DNA of 62,938 bases, taken from positions 1-62,938 of the forward strand of contig NZ_JANXSO010000035.1 in assembly GCF_025352645.1 (NCBI RefSeq), in the 5' to 3' direction. Numbering within the stretch: the stretch's first letter is position 1; the number at the start of each line of letters is the position of its first letter. A model generated the notes under the pieces. It made no database searches and was not told the DNA's origin. It saw only the letters and a program-made list of their open reading frames with translations. Shown here piece by piece: positions 35,801 to 43,529 of this stretch. The DNA is from Iodobacter sp. (lineage in GTDB: Bacteria; Pseudomonadota; Gammaproteobacteria; Burkholderiales; Chitinibacteraceae). The translations under genes and the position numbers were made by a program.

Positions 35801-37332
35801 CCATGCGGCCAGAAGTAGGAATTGTGGGCGCTAAGCTGTTGTATCCAAATGGCCTAGTGCAGCATGCAGGCGTTGTGCTCGGCTTGCGTGGGCCAGCTGA
35901 TCACCCGTTTATTGGCGCTTCGCTGGAGGAATCTGGCTATATGCACCGGCTGCAGCTAGATCAGCAGTATTCGGTGGTGACGGCAGCCTGCATGATGATC
36001 CGAAAATCTGTGTATGAGCAGGCTGGGGGGATGGATGAGCAGGACTTCAAGGTTTCTTATAACGACGTTGATTTATGCCTAAAGGTGAGGGAGCTGGGCT
36101 ATTCAACGGTCTGGACGCCATATTCAGTGGTGATGCATGAGGGGAGCGTGAGTCAAACGCAAATTAACCCTGATAAGGCCGCGGCTAAGCAATTGCGCTT
36201 TGAAGGTGAGCAGCTAGCGATGTACCGAAAATGGCGGCCAGAGATAGGCAATGACCCTGCATATAATAAGAACTTAACCCTGAGCGGTAATGGTTTTGAA
36301 TTAGAGCACCGCTCGCTCTTGTCTTGGCGGCCATTAAGCTGGAAGCCTTTACCTGTGGTGCTTTGCCATCCGGCTGATCAGACTGGCTGCGGGCAATATC
36401 GTATTTTGCAGCCTTTTGCCGCGATGCAAGAAGAGCAAAAAATTTCTGGGGCGATTGCTTTTGAGCTGTTCCCGGCGTTTGAGCTGGCAAAGTTTTCCCC
36501 TGATGTGATGGTTTTTCAGCGGCAGATTTCGGCCCAACAAATTGATTTTTTGCGCCTATCCAAAGCCTGCTCGCCTTCCTTTAAGGTTTATGAGTTGGAT
36601 GATTATTTGCCCAATATCCCACTTAAAAGCGCCCATCGCTCGCATATGCCTAAAGACGTGGTGAAGTCTTTACGCAAGGCGCTAACCTTTGTTGACCGTT
36701 TTACGGTGTCAACTGATGAGCTGGCGAGCGCCTATCAGGGCATGCATTCGGTCATGCATGTCGTAAACAATTACTTGCCTGTGCCACTTTGGGGGGATTT
36801 GCACTCAGCAAGAAATCAGGGCAAAAAGCCACGCGTAGGCTGGGCGGGAGGTGCCAGCCACACGGGTGATTTAGAGTTGATAGAGAGCGTGGTTAAAGCG
36901 CTTGCTGATGAAGTTGAATGGGTGTTTTTTGGGATGTGCCCAGATAAGCTGCGCCCCTTTGTGCATGAGTTTCATGCAGGTGTGCCGATTGGCCTTTATC
37001 CGGCAAAGCTAGCTAGCTTAAATCTTGATTTGGCTTTAGCGCCTTTAGAGCAAAATATTTTCAATCAGTGCAAAAGTAATTTGCGTCTTTTAGAGTATGG
37101 CATATGCGGTTTTCCAGTGATTTGTACGGATATTGCGCCGTATCGAGGTAGCTTGCCGGTTACGCGGGTAAAAAATAAGCACAAAGAGTGGGTCGATGCC
37201 ATTCGAGATCATTTAGCTGACCTAGATGCCAGCGCCCGCCTAGGGCGTGATTTAAAAGCGGCCATATTAAAAGACTGGATGCTGGATGGAGGCAATCTAG
37301 ATAAATGGCGTGCAGCTTGGTTGCCTAATTAA
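32806..37332 (+). CDS. giant multidomain glycosyltransferase
   Basis: About 1508 residues, with five recognisable parts. (1) About 1-290: TIGR00180-type GT-A fold starting LTLILLTHNRKKFLERS, with ADDDF as DxD-like motif. (2) About 375-640: RgpF-like rhamnan-synthesis domain, with ITENRGRDIGPLFSLL and CKLHTKKSPH. (3) About 648-885: a degenerate GT2 domain. (4) About 890-1145: an intact GT2 domain with SIIIPTKNQLPMLQRCIES, LLLNNDT and FKVSYNDVDLCLKVRE. (5) About 1183-1508: a GT4-like domain with RVGWAGGASHTGD and NLRLLEYGICGFPVICTD. It is cytoplasmic, with no membrane segment. An ATG at 32743 is an alternative start. It lies between the sugar cassette and fliC, so transfer to flagellin is plausible; O-chain assembly is the alternative. 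Confidence 0.88.
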   Translation: MTKYTKELTLILLTHNRKKFLERSIEYYSKFPFKLLILDSSVESNEKLLDKYKNFDIEYCHYQHHAYGDVIRKIKYGVSLVATPYTLFLADDDFTLLDGVLESMEFLVHNTDYSMCHGYSMMYLADAKDIHYFQYAKKINGDYAGARSKRIIDFMAEYHPPFYAVQKTNVLSSWFEQIADDVLLEFNEFGHAFHLLNMGQAHVLHIPFLVRELNYPYSEHLTDLKSAMELSSYHPEKRKEFYTQLECLLINEDSLCSVAEARQLIEHSVTALVDCLGAQTSLQLAELFFSTAESIPQKPDWTFLAKQPITELPFYSADFFNKLAEIDTLVRVMPCGKLQLENLSKLPTQENDPYVRLRIEQGYFADELALIAPRVAVVLHLFYLEQWVDIQPLLKNIPYEFDLFVSTVAENYPAAKDLLAQDFPKAALSITENRGRDIGPLFSLLQQSNLASYDFVCKLHTKKSPHLDPELVQKWREELLISLLPSKEGVQAIFDLFNSRPEVGIVTGAGVLVHAHYTPGGNIGLLRELAARLGFNLDETAYEFPGGSMFWCRGRVFNSFNALNISTNDFEPEAGQTNGTLAHAIERLFPLIAYHQGLLTVDAGYQGHVPNPRFPNSSEEYLHWLSKQELSIPEAKLFDLHAQTVTLPKVKICIVDRFANKSGLIASINSVSRQFYANVELLVCSSAANPMPESGIEWIQVEDGFYSAVLAALAPQQGEWLGLMEAGDQLTMSGLLLAMHQLADHPDWQAVYFDDDVMNADGRPACPRFKPDFDINLLRSIPYADGFLLLRVNAASADIYHQLEGWGGEQLTLLLHCYEQYGAKSIGHIPEVLTHLQINDSRTLSDPRRYKDFSQLIKMHLQRSGIDAEVLPNGRVEGAVRVKYTLPERPLVSIIIPTKNQLPMLQRCIESILEKTRYPNYEIIIIDNNSDDPLVQPYLEQLELLLSDRLRVFSYPHAFNFSAINNAAVGQANGEYLLLLNNDTAMIQDSWLDELLHHAMRPEVGIVGAKLLYPNGLVQHAGVVLGLRGPADHPFIGASLEESGYMHRLQLDQQYSVVTAACMMIRKSVYEQAGGMDEQDFKVSYNDVDLCLKVRELGYSTVWTPYSVVMHEGSVSQTQINPDKAAAKQLRFEGEQLAMYRKWRPEIGNDPAYNKNLTLSGNGFELEHRSLLSWRPLSWKPLPVVLCHPADQTGCGQYRILQPFAAMQEEQKISGAIAFELFPAFELAKFSPDVMVFQRQISAQQIDFLRLSKACSPSFKVYELDDYLPNIPLKSAHRSHMPKDVVKSLRKALTFVDRFTVSTDELASAYQGMHSVMHVVNNYLPVPLWGDLHSARNQGKKPRVGWAGGASHTGDLELIESVVKALADEVEWVFFGMCPDKLRPFVHEFHAGVPIGLYPAKLASLNLDLALAPLEQNIFNQCKSNLRLLEYGICGFPVICTDIAPYRGSLPVTRVKNKHKEWVDAIRDHLADLDASARLGRDLKAAILKDWMLDGGNLDKWRAAWLPN

Positions 37333-37336
37333 TGGT

Positions 37337-37373
37337 ATGAGGTTTGTTTTTGCGTGGTGGCAACAAACCTCAT
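37337..37373 (+). terminator. hairpin after the glycosyltransferase
   Basis: Perfect 12-base inverted repeat ATGAGGTTTGTT / AACAAACCTCAT with a 13-base loop, starting four bases after the stop codon. The following sequence has only a short T run, so it may be a weak terminator or an mRNA-stabilising stem. Confidence 0.6.
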
Positions 37374-37419
37374 TGGCTTTGCTTGTTGTTAGTGATTGAA
37401 AAAAGATTACAAATAGTCC

Positions 37420-37446
37420 TCAAGTTTATCGGTGCTCTTCCGATAA
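37420..37446 (+). promoter_or_regulatory. sigma-28 (FliA) promoter of fliC
   Basis: TCAAGTTT-N11-TCCGATAA matches the flagellar sigma-28 consensus TAAAGTTT-N11-GCCGATAA with the exact spacing. It lies 70 bases upstream of the fliC start. TTATCGG/CCGATAA also forms an inverted repeat across the -10 element. Confidence 0.88.
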
Positions 37447-37516
37447 AGCATACAAGGGCTTACTTATATGCCTGAAACACTAAGCACCGATTCCAGGACA
37501 AGCAAGGGGAAGTACC

Positions 37517-39148
37517 ATGTCTCAAGTCATTAACACCAACGTACCATCACTCAATGCGCAGCGAAATTTAAGTACCTCGCAAATGAGCTTAACCAATTCT
37601 CTGCAACGCTTGTCCTCGGGTCTGCGTATTAATAGTGCCAAGGACGATGCAGCGGGTCTGGCAATTTCAGAGCGTTTCACTTCCCAGATCCGTGGTATGG
37701 ATCAAGCCAAGCGCAATGCCAACGATGGTGTGTCGCTTGCGCAAACGGGTGAAGGCGCTTTGGGTCAGATGGGCGATATTTTACAACGTGTACGTGAGCT
37801 GGCTGTTCAGTCTGCCAATGCCACCAACACTTCAAATGACCGCTTGGCGATCAACTCTGAAGTAACACAGTTAGTGTCAGAGCTAGACCGTTTTGCAACA
37901 TCTACCGATTTTAACGGTCAAAAATTATTTGATGGTAGCTTTACTGCAGCTACATATCAGGTGGGTGCAAATACTAACCAAACGATTACGGCTAATACTG
38001 CAAACCTGCGTACCAACCAGTACGGCACTTACCAGATGGGTGTGGGTAATGGTACTGGCAATTATGCAACAACCAACTCTGTTTCTGGCTCTACATCTGT
38101 AACAGCGGGTGCTACGGGTACGGTTAATGTGGATGGTGCTGCGGTAACTTCTTCTGGCTCATTCAGTATTAACGGCACTAATATTTCTGTTTCTGGTACA
38201 GATATGGCAAAAGATATTGCCAATAAAATTAATGCCGCCGGAACAGGTGTAACCGCCACTGCACGTACTGAAGTCAACTTAGGTTTGGCCTCTGGTACAT
38301 ACAGCTTAACTGCCGCTTCAAAAAGCAGCACATTTGAATCCGTATCATTTAACGTGAATGACTTGGATAACAACGGCAAAATTGAAGCCGATGAGTATTC
38401 GCAAGCGATTCAGGCGTTTAATGCCAAGTCTTCTAAGACAGGGATTACCGCTGAGCTAGCGACTTTCCAAGATTCTTCTAAAACCACTCAATATGCATTG
38501 AAGCTAACTGCTGCGGATGGCTCAAATATTGCACTGAGTAATGATCCAAGCAACGTCAGCGGGTTTGGTGGTGGCGTAACTAAGTGGGATATGGATGTAA
38601 CCAATTCCAGTGGTGCTATTCAGTATAGATCCAGTGGTCAGGCTGGTGCATTGTCTACCTCTGCGGCTGGATCGGGCGTGGTGACATTCGGTGGTCAGAT
38701 CGTACTGAACTCTACTAACTCATACTCTGTAACAACCAGCGGTGCTAGTTTTGCTTCAGGTGTGTTGGCGGTAGGTGGAACTTCTACCACAACAGCTTTA
38801 ACCAGCGGTGCAGCTTATGCATCCACCCTGAAAACAGTTGAAAAGTTAGATATCTCAACGGTTGAAGGTTCTAACCAAGCTTTACGTGTGGTTGATGACG
38901 CTTTGTCGACAGTAAATGACCAACGTGCTAAGTTTGGTGCGCTGCAAAGCCGCTTCACTGCTACGATTAATAATCTGGCCACAACGTCAGAGAATATGAG
39001 CGCAGCGCGTAGTCGGATTAGAGATGCAGATTTCGCAAGTGAAACTGCTGCGCTGACCCGAGCTCAAGTCTTGCAACAAGCAGGTACAGCGATGTTAGGC
39101 CAAGCGAATGCCCTACCAAACCAAGTGCTAAGTTTGCTGCGCGGTTAA
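37517..39148 (+). CDS. fliC: flagellin FliC
   Basis: 543 residues. It forms the flagellar filament after export through the flagellar type III system. The conserved N-terminal D0/D1 ([30 protein letters not shown]) and C-terminal D1/D0 ([32 protein letters not shown]) flank a Ser/Thr/Gly-rich variable domain (about 170-445). Within that domain residues 282-293 read [12 protein letters not shown], a full EF-hand loop pattern, followed by a helix-like [12 protein letters not shown]. The many Ser and Thr residues offer O-glycosylation sites, and a glycosyltransferase gene lies directly upstream. A sigma-28 promoter and a hairpin terminator frame the gene. Confidence 0.96.
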   Translation: MSQVINTNVPSLNAQRNLSTSQMSLTNSLQRLSSGLRINSAKDDAAGLAISERFTSQIRGMDQAKRNANDGVSLAQTGEGALGQMGDILQRVRELAVQSANATNTSNDRLAINSEVTQLVSELDRFATSTDFNGQKLFDGSFTAATYQVGANTNQTITANTANLRTNQYGTYQMGVGNGTGNYATTNSVSGSTSVTAGATGTVNVDGAAVTSSGSFSINGTNISVSGTDMAKDIANKINAAGTGVTATARTEVNLGLASGTYSLTAASKSSTFESVSFNVNDLDNNGKIEADEYSQAIQAFNAKSSKTGITAELATFQDSSKTTQYALKLTAADGSNIALSNDPSNVSGFGGGVTKWDMDVTNSSGAIQYRSSGQAGALSTSAAGSGVVTFGGQIVLNSTNSYSVTTSGASFASGVLAVGGTSTTTALTSGAAYASTLKTVEKLDISTVEGSNQALRVVDDALSTVNDQRAKFGALQSRFTATINNLATTSENMSAARSRIRDADFASETAALTRAQVLQQAGTAMLGQANALPNQVLSLLRG

Positions 39149-39175
39149 GTTTAAGCTAGGCTTAAATGAGTCAAG

Positions 39176-39206
39176 GCCCCGGCAAACTCGCGTTGCTGGG
39201 GCGTTT
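39176..39206 (+). terminator. terminator after fliC
   Basis: Stem GCCCCGGCAA / TTGCTGGGGC (one G-T pair) with a seven-base loop, then GTTTC. It probably attenuates rather than fully stops transcription into flaG. Confidence 0.65.
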
Positions 39207-39223
39207 CTACAGGAAGGTGTATC

Positions 39224-39613
39224 ATGGATATTCAATCAACATCGCAGCTTGTACCCGCTGTTGCGGCAAAAAGTGTTAGTGAACGCTTTCATGATGTGCC
39301 TCCGCCTTCTAGTGAGCAGGTAAAGGTAGCCAGTGCAGAGCCGGTTAAAGTGAGTCCTGATGCGGTACAGGCACTTAAACCCGCAGCGGACGCTAAAGAA
39401 GTGAAGCAGGCTGTAGAGAAGTTAAATCAAGCGGTTCAAGGTTTTTCTGATAGCTTGCAGTTCTCTGTTGAAGAAGAAACTAAGCTACCTATTGTCAAAT
39501 TAATTGATACCAAAACAAAAGAAGTGATTCGACAATTCCCAAGCGAAGAAGCCATTTCTATTGCAAAGGCAATTGATCGATTTCAGGGGCTTTTAATTAA
39601 AGATCGTGTCTAG
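39224..39613 (+). CDS. flaG: flagellar protein FlaG
   Basis: 129 residues. The C-terminal half is the FlaG family domain, with LQFSVEEETKLPIVKLID and EVIRQFPSEEAISIAKAI. The N-terminal half is low-complexity and probably disordered. FlaG influences filament length in several species, but its molecular role is not well defined. AGGAAGG lies upstream of the ATG. It sits between fliC and fliD, the usual place in polar-flagellar clusters, and is likely co-transcribed with fliD, 39 bases downstream. Confidence 0.9.
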   Translation: MDIQSTSQLVPAVAAKSVSERFHDVPPPSSEQVKVASAEPVKVSPDAVQALKPAADAKEVKQAVEKLNQAVQGFSDSLQFSVEEETKLPIVKLIDTKTKEVIRQFPSEEAISIAKAIDRFQGLLIKDRV

Positions 39614-39652
39614 TTTGGCCGATATATTGAATACATAAATAGGGAGGCTATC

Positions 39653-42082
39653 ATGGCTGGAATTTCTTCTTTAGGCTCAGGTTCAGGGATGGATTTATCG
39701 GGCTTGATTGATAAGCTAATGACTGCTGAAAAAGCGCCATTAAAAGATTTACTGCTTAAAGAAGCATCCTACCAAGCTAAAATATCTGCCTATGGCTCTG
39801 TAAAAAGTGCTTTGTCTGCGTTTCAAACGTCACTAAAAAACCTCTCCAGTGTACAAACGTTCAGAAGTACAACGGCTACGTTGGCTGATTCATCGATTGC
39901 AACCGTTACATCGAATAGCCTTGCTCAGCCTGGCTCGTATAGTCTAGAAGTTTCACAGTTAGCTCAAAATCAAAAACTCACATCAAATGCCTTTAGCAGT
40001 ATTAATACGGGCTTGGGTACGGGTACGCTTACAATTCAACTAGGCACGGTTGATAAGCATGATACGGATGCTACAAGCGATGACACTTTTACTGCCAATG
40101 CAAAAAAACCTTCGTTTTCTATCGACATTACTTCCAAAAACAATACCTTAGCAGGGGTGCGTGATGCAATTAATCTCGCTAATCAAGGTGTAAGTGCCAG
40201 TATTTTAAATGATGGTACCGGCAGTCGCTTAGTTTTAACCAGTAAAGATTCTGGTGCTGAGAACTCAATAAAAGTATCGGTCATTGATGCCGATGGCAAT
40301 AGCACGGACACTGCAGGGTTGTCTGTATTGGCTTACGATCCGGCAGGAGCGCGTAATTTAATTGAAACTCAGGCAGCGAAAGACGCTAAATTTAAAATTG
40401 ATGGTATTAATGTTAGCAAGCCTACTAATTCAGTAACGGATGCTATTCAAGGTTTAACCATTAATTTAACTAAAGTTTCTTCACCAACTAGTACCGGTGC
40501 AACCACGCTTGCGCCGACCACGATTACGATTGGTTCAGATTTATCTGGGCTTAAAGATTCTATTAAAGGTTTTATTAAATCTTATAATGAATTGAACAAA
40601 ACGCTCAAAGACGTTTCAAGTTATACACCTGGTAATGCAACGACCTCTGCTAAAGCTGCACCGCTCAATGGTGATTCAGCTATTCGTTCTATTCAAAATC
40701 AAATGCGCGCAGTAGTAAATGAAATGCAGGGTGAAGGGAGCTATTTTAAATCACTGAGTGATATTGGTGTTTCATTTAGTGGCTATCAAACTGATGCTAA
40801 AGGCACAATTATTGGTGGAGCGACACCTAAGGGTGATTTATCACTTAATGAGGCAAAATTACAGGTGGCTATTGCAAGCCACCCTGGGGATGTTGCCAAT
40901 TTATTTACGGTCAATGGTATTTCCAGTAGCAATCAAGTTACCTTTTTGGCTGGATCTTTGGCAACTCAATCGGGTAAATATGCGGTTGAGGTGACTACCC
41001 CTGCTAGCCAAGCAAAATATAGCGGCTCTGCGCTTTCGTTTCTTAAAGTTGATGCAACAAATAATACTAAGAATGTCACTTTAGGTGGAGTCAGTGCCAG
41101 TATTGCCATTGATAATAATGATTACACAACAGAAAGTTTGGCTGCCCAAATTAAATCTAAAATTGAAGCTGATTTAACTTTGTTTACCTCTGGCACAGAT
41201 ACTATTAAAGTTGAATTCAATAAATTGAATAAAAACTTTGATATTAGCCGTGAAAGAACAATTGCTGGCTCGCCTGCAACGATTCAAAAAGACTCAATGG
41301 CTTTAAGTGTTGCTTCTGCTCCTAAGCCTATTACCATTGATGAAAATAATAAAACATTATTGGTTTCCGTCGATGGTGTGAATAGTCAAATTATTACGCT
41401 GGGTAAAGGTAGCTATGCCACGATGGCGGATTTGGCGGCAGAAATGCAGTCAAAAATTAATAGTGATACTTCCTTGGTTAAAGCAGGCAAAACTGTAGGC
41501 GTCGCTTTTAATGAAGCAACTAGTCAGTTTGATTTATCCTCCGGCCTATATGGGAAAGATTCAAAAATTAAAATTACAGGAGTGGGTAACTCAACCACGA
41601 GCACTTCTGCGGCAACTTTAGGTCTAGTCATTGGTGGATATTCTGATACGTCTTCTGGCCCAACCGTTGGTTATACCTATACCGCAGGAGCGGATGTGGA
41701 GGGCTTGATTGGCGGTGAAAAAGCCAAGGGGTCTGGGCAAGCTTTAACAGGTACAGGGGCCAGTGAAGGTTTAAGTTTAATTGTGACGGCGAGCACAAAA
41801 GGAGATTATGGCTCGGTTTCCTTTAACCGTGGCGTGGCTTTTGCCCTAGATAAATTACTTGATAGCATGGTTAAAGATCGAACGGGGCTGGTGGCGAAGC
41901 AAACAGAAGGGGTTACCAATAGCATTGCTCAACTAGGCGAAAAACGAGTTCGGATGAATCGCCAATATGATGCCACTGAGGCTCTTTATCGTAAGCAATT
42001 TACGGCGATGGATATTGCTATTGCTACTATGAGAAATACAAGTAGTAATTTAACGGCACAGCTTGCAAGTTTGCCAAAATAA
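39653..42082 (+). CDS. fliD: flagellar filament cap protein FliD (long form)
   Basis: 809 residues, against about 470 in E. coli. FliD forms the cap under which flagellin subunits fold at the filament tip. The N-terminal domain (ISSLGSGSGMDLSGLIDKLM) and the C-terminal coiled-coil (LDSMVKDRTGLVAKQTEGVTN region, ending NLTAQLASLPK) are conserved. The extra length lies in the middle, where two similar modules at about 480-545 and 578-645 each hold an SLAAQIKSKI or DLAAEMQSKI helix followed by similar strands. They look like duplicated surface modules exposed at the filament tip. A terminator follows. Confidence 0.92.
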   Translation: MAGISSLGSGSGMDLSGLIDKLMTAEKAPLKDLLLKEASYQAKISAYGSVKSALSAFQTSLKNLSSVQTFRSTTATLADSSIATVTSNSLAQPGSYSLEVSQLAQNQKLTSNAFSSINTGLGTGTLTIQLGTVDKHDTDATSDDTFTANAKKPSFSIDITSKNNTLAGVRDAINLANQGVSASILNDGTGSRLVLTSKDSGAENSIKVSVIDADGNSTDTAGLSVLAYDPAGARNLIETQAAKDAKFKIDGINVSKPTNSVTDAIQGLTINLTKVSSPTSTGATTLAPTTITIGSDLSGLKDSIKGFIKSYNELNKTLKDVSSYTPGNATTSAKAAPLNGDSAIRSIQNQMRAVVNEMQGEGSYFKSLSDIGVSFSGYQTDAKGTIIGGATPKGDLSLNEAKLQVAIASHPGDVANLFTVNGISSSNQVTFLAGSLATQSGKYAVEVTTPASQAKYSGSALSFLKVDATNNTKNVTLGGVSASIAIDNNDYTTESLAAQIKSKIEADLTLFTSGTDTIKVEFNKLNKNFDISRERTIAGSPATIQKDSMALSVASAPKPITIDENNKTLLVSVDGVNSQIITLGKGSYATMADLAAEMQSKINSDTSLVKAGKTVGVAFNEATSQFDLSSGLYGKDSKIKITGVGNSTTSTSAATLGLVIGGYSDTSSGPTVGYTYTAGADVEGLIGGEKAKGSGQALTGTGASEGLSLIVTASTKGDYGSVSFNRGVAFALDKLLDSMVKDRTGLVAKQTEGVTNSIAQLGEKRVRMNRQYDATEALYRKQFTAMDIAIATMRNTSSNLTAQLASLPK

Positions 42083-42103
42083 GTGCTTTATTTTTATGAG
42101 TAT

Positions 42104-42142
42104 AAAGTGTAGTTCTTAATTTAAATTTACACTTTGTTTTTT
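42104..42142 (+). terminator. intrinsic terminator after fliD
   Basis: Stem AAAGTGTA / TACACTTT with a 16-base AT-rich loop, followed by GTTTTTT. Confidence 0.75.
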
Positions 42143-42224
42143 ATTAAGTTGGCTGCTTAGTTTATTAAATAAGGCTTGTTACAATGGGCCGGTATTTCTC
42201 GAATTACTTTAGAGAGTTATTGTT

Positions 42225-42686
42225 ATGAGTGCGGTTAAAAAAGCAATTTCTGCTTATGGGCAAACCAGCCTCGACATGGTTGTAGAATCAGCCAGTCCCC
42301 ATCAACTTATTGTGCTTTTATTTGAAGGTGCGATTAAAGCCATTCAATTGGGTAAGATTTACATGCAACAGGGCCTGATTGCACAAAAAGGTGCGGCAAT
42401 TTCAAAGGCTATTGCAATTATAGAAGATGGTTTGCGGCTGGCTTTAGATAAAGAAAATGGCGGTGAGTTGGCTGAAAATTTAGACTCTCTGTATGACTAT
42501 ATTAGTTTTGAATTATTGCAGGCTAATATTAATAACACGCCTGAACGATTGGATGAAATGTTGAATTTGTTAGGCCAATTAAAAGACGCATGGTTATCTA
42601 TTGGGTTTAGCAAAGTTGAGAACGAAACGCCCGCTGTAGTGCGTGATGAACAAGAGCGGAGTAACTTAAGTTATGGGCGTATCTAA
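42225..42686 (+). CDS. fliS: flagellin export chaperone FliS
   Basis: 153 residues, all-helical, with the FliS hallmarks: an N-terminal region with AYGQTSLDMVVESASPHQLI, then LLFEGAIKAIQLGKIYM and LYDYISFELLQANINN. FliS binds the C-terminus of flagellin in the cytoplasm and keeps it unfolded for export. It has its own 140-base upstream region after the fliD terminator, but no clear sigma-28 promoter was found there. It overlaps the next gene by 14 bases. Confidence 0.93.
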   Translation: MSAVKKAISAYGQTSLDMVVESASPHQLIVLLFEGAIKAIQLGKIYMQQGLIAQKGAAISKAIAIIEDGLRLALDKENGGELAENLDSLYDYISFELLQANINNTPERLDEMLNLLGQLKDAWLSIGFSKVENETPAVVRDEQERSNLSYGRI

Positions 42687-42993
42687 GTATTTTTCCGTCT
42701 ATTCCAATTTAAAGGCATGCACCACTCAAATGTTACTCACAGCCAAGGCTGAAGACTGGGATAATATGTTGGTGCATGCTCAATTATTTGCAGAATTAAG
42801 CTCGAATTTGCCTATGATTGAATGGGGCGCGTTAACAAGCTTAGAGCAGCAACAACTCGCTGCAATTTTGCAAGTATGTAACAGCGAAGTGCAAGAGATA
42901 GAGCAAATGGCAGTCAATCAGCGCGGTGAGCTGGCGACGCTTCTGCAAAATATGCATAACACTGGAAAACTACAGCGCGCGTATGACGTCTAA
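42673..42993 (+). CDS. fliT: FliT-like flagellar chaperone
   Basis: 106 residues, all-helical. Its position right after fliS, with a 14-base overlap, and its pattern (YSNLKACTTQMLLTAKAEDWDNM, a four-helix design) fit FliT. FliT is the export chaperone for FliD and in enterobacteria also binds FlhDC. Sequence conservation in this family is low, so the call rests mainly on size and gene order. Confidence 0.8.
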   Translation: MGVSKYFSVYSNLKACTTQMLLTAKAEDWDNMLVHAQLFAELSSNLPMIEWGALTSLEQQQLAAILQVCNSEVQEIEQMAVNQRGELATLLQNMHNTGKLQRAYDV

Positions 42994-43029
42994 TAATAGC
43001 CTGCCCGCCCCGGCAGGGGAGATCGTCTT

Positions 43030-43425
43030 ATGAATGGCATCGTCATTACTTGGGTACAGCTACTTTATATCAGCCTGATTTTGATTTTATTTTATGTGGC
43101 TGAATTGCTTTTATTTATGCGTAAAGCATCCATGCATCGCGGGGTAGGCCAAGACCCTCAAGAGATGGATAAGCTGCGTAATGAAATTGCTCAGCTTCGA
43201 TTTGAGATGGATGCTCTCAAACTGCGCTTGGCTGCCTCTCAAACCCAGTGGACCAGTTCTTCTACTGAATTGGTTATGGAAGGCGATCAAGAAAGTCCCT
43301 ATAGCCATGCTATTCGCTTGGCAAAGCTTGGAGCAGATTCAAATAGCGTGGCGCATCAGTGTGGTATTTCACGTGGGGAAGCTGATTTAATCGTTGCGCT
43401 TTATCGCTCTAGTACGCAGAGATAA
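43030..43425 (+). CDS. DUF2802-family membrane-anchored protein
   Basis: 131 residues. An N-terminal transmembrane helix (about 7-29) is followed by a coiled coil (about 42-75) and a small C-terminal helical domain with IRLAKLGADSNSVAHQCGIS and GEADLIVALY, which resembles a helix-turn-helix. This is the DUF2802 layout seen in flagellar and chemotaxis loci of many proteobacteria. No function is established. It follows fliT by 36 bases and is probably in the fliS operon. Confidence 0.85.
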   Translation: MNGIVITWVQLLYISLILILFYVAELLLFMRKASMHRGVGQDPQEMDKLRNEIAQLRFEMDALKLRLAASQTQWTSSSTELVMEGDQESPYSHAIRLAKLGADSNSVAHQCGISRGEADLIVALYRSSTQR

Positions 43426-43488
43426 GCATGCATTCCGGCTTTGCACCAATCCAGCGCCCTTGCTGGCATATTCAATCACAAGAGGCGA

Positions 43489-43518
43489 GGTGCACTTTGC
43501 GCGCCTCTTGCCTTGTTT
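43489..43518 (+). terminator. probable terminator after the DUF2802 gene
   Basis: Perfect nine-base stem CAAGAGGCG / CGCCTCTTG with a 13-base loop, then CCTTGTTT. The T run is weak. Confidence 0.6.
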
Positions 43519-43529
43519 AAAAGATCATT

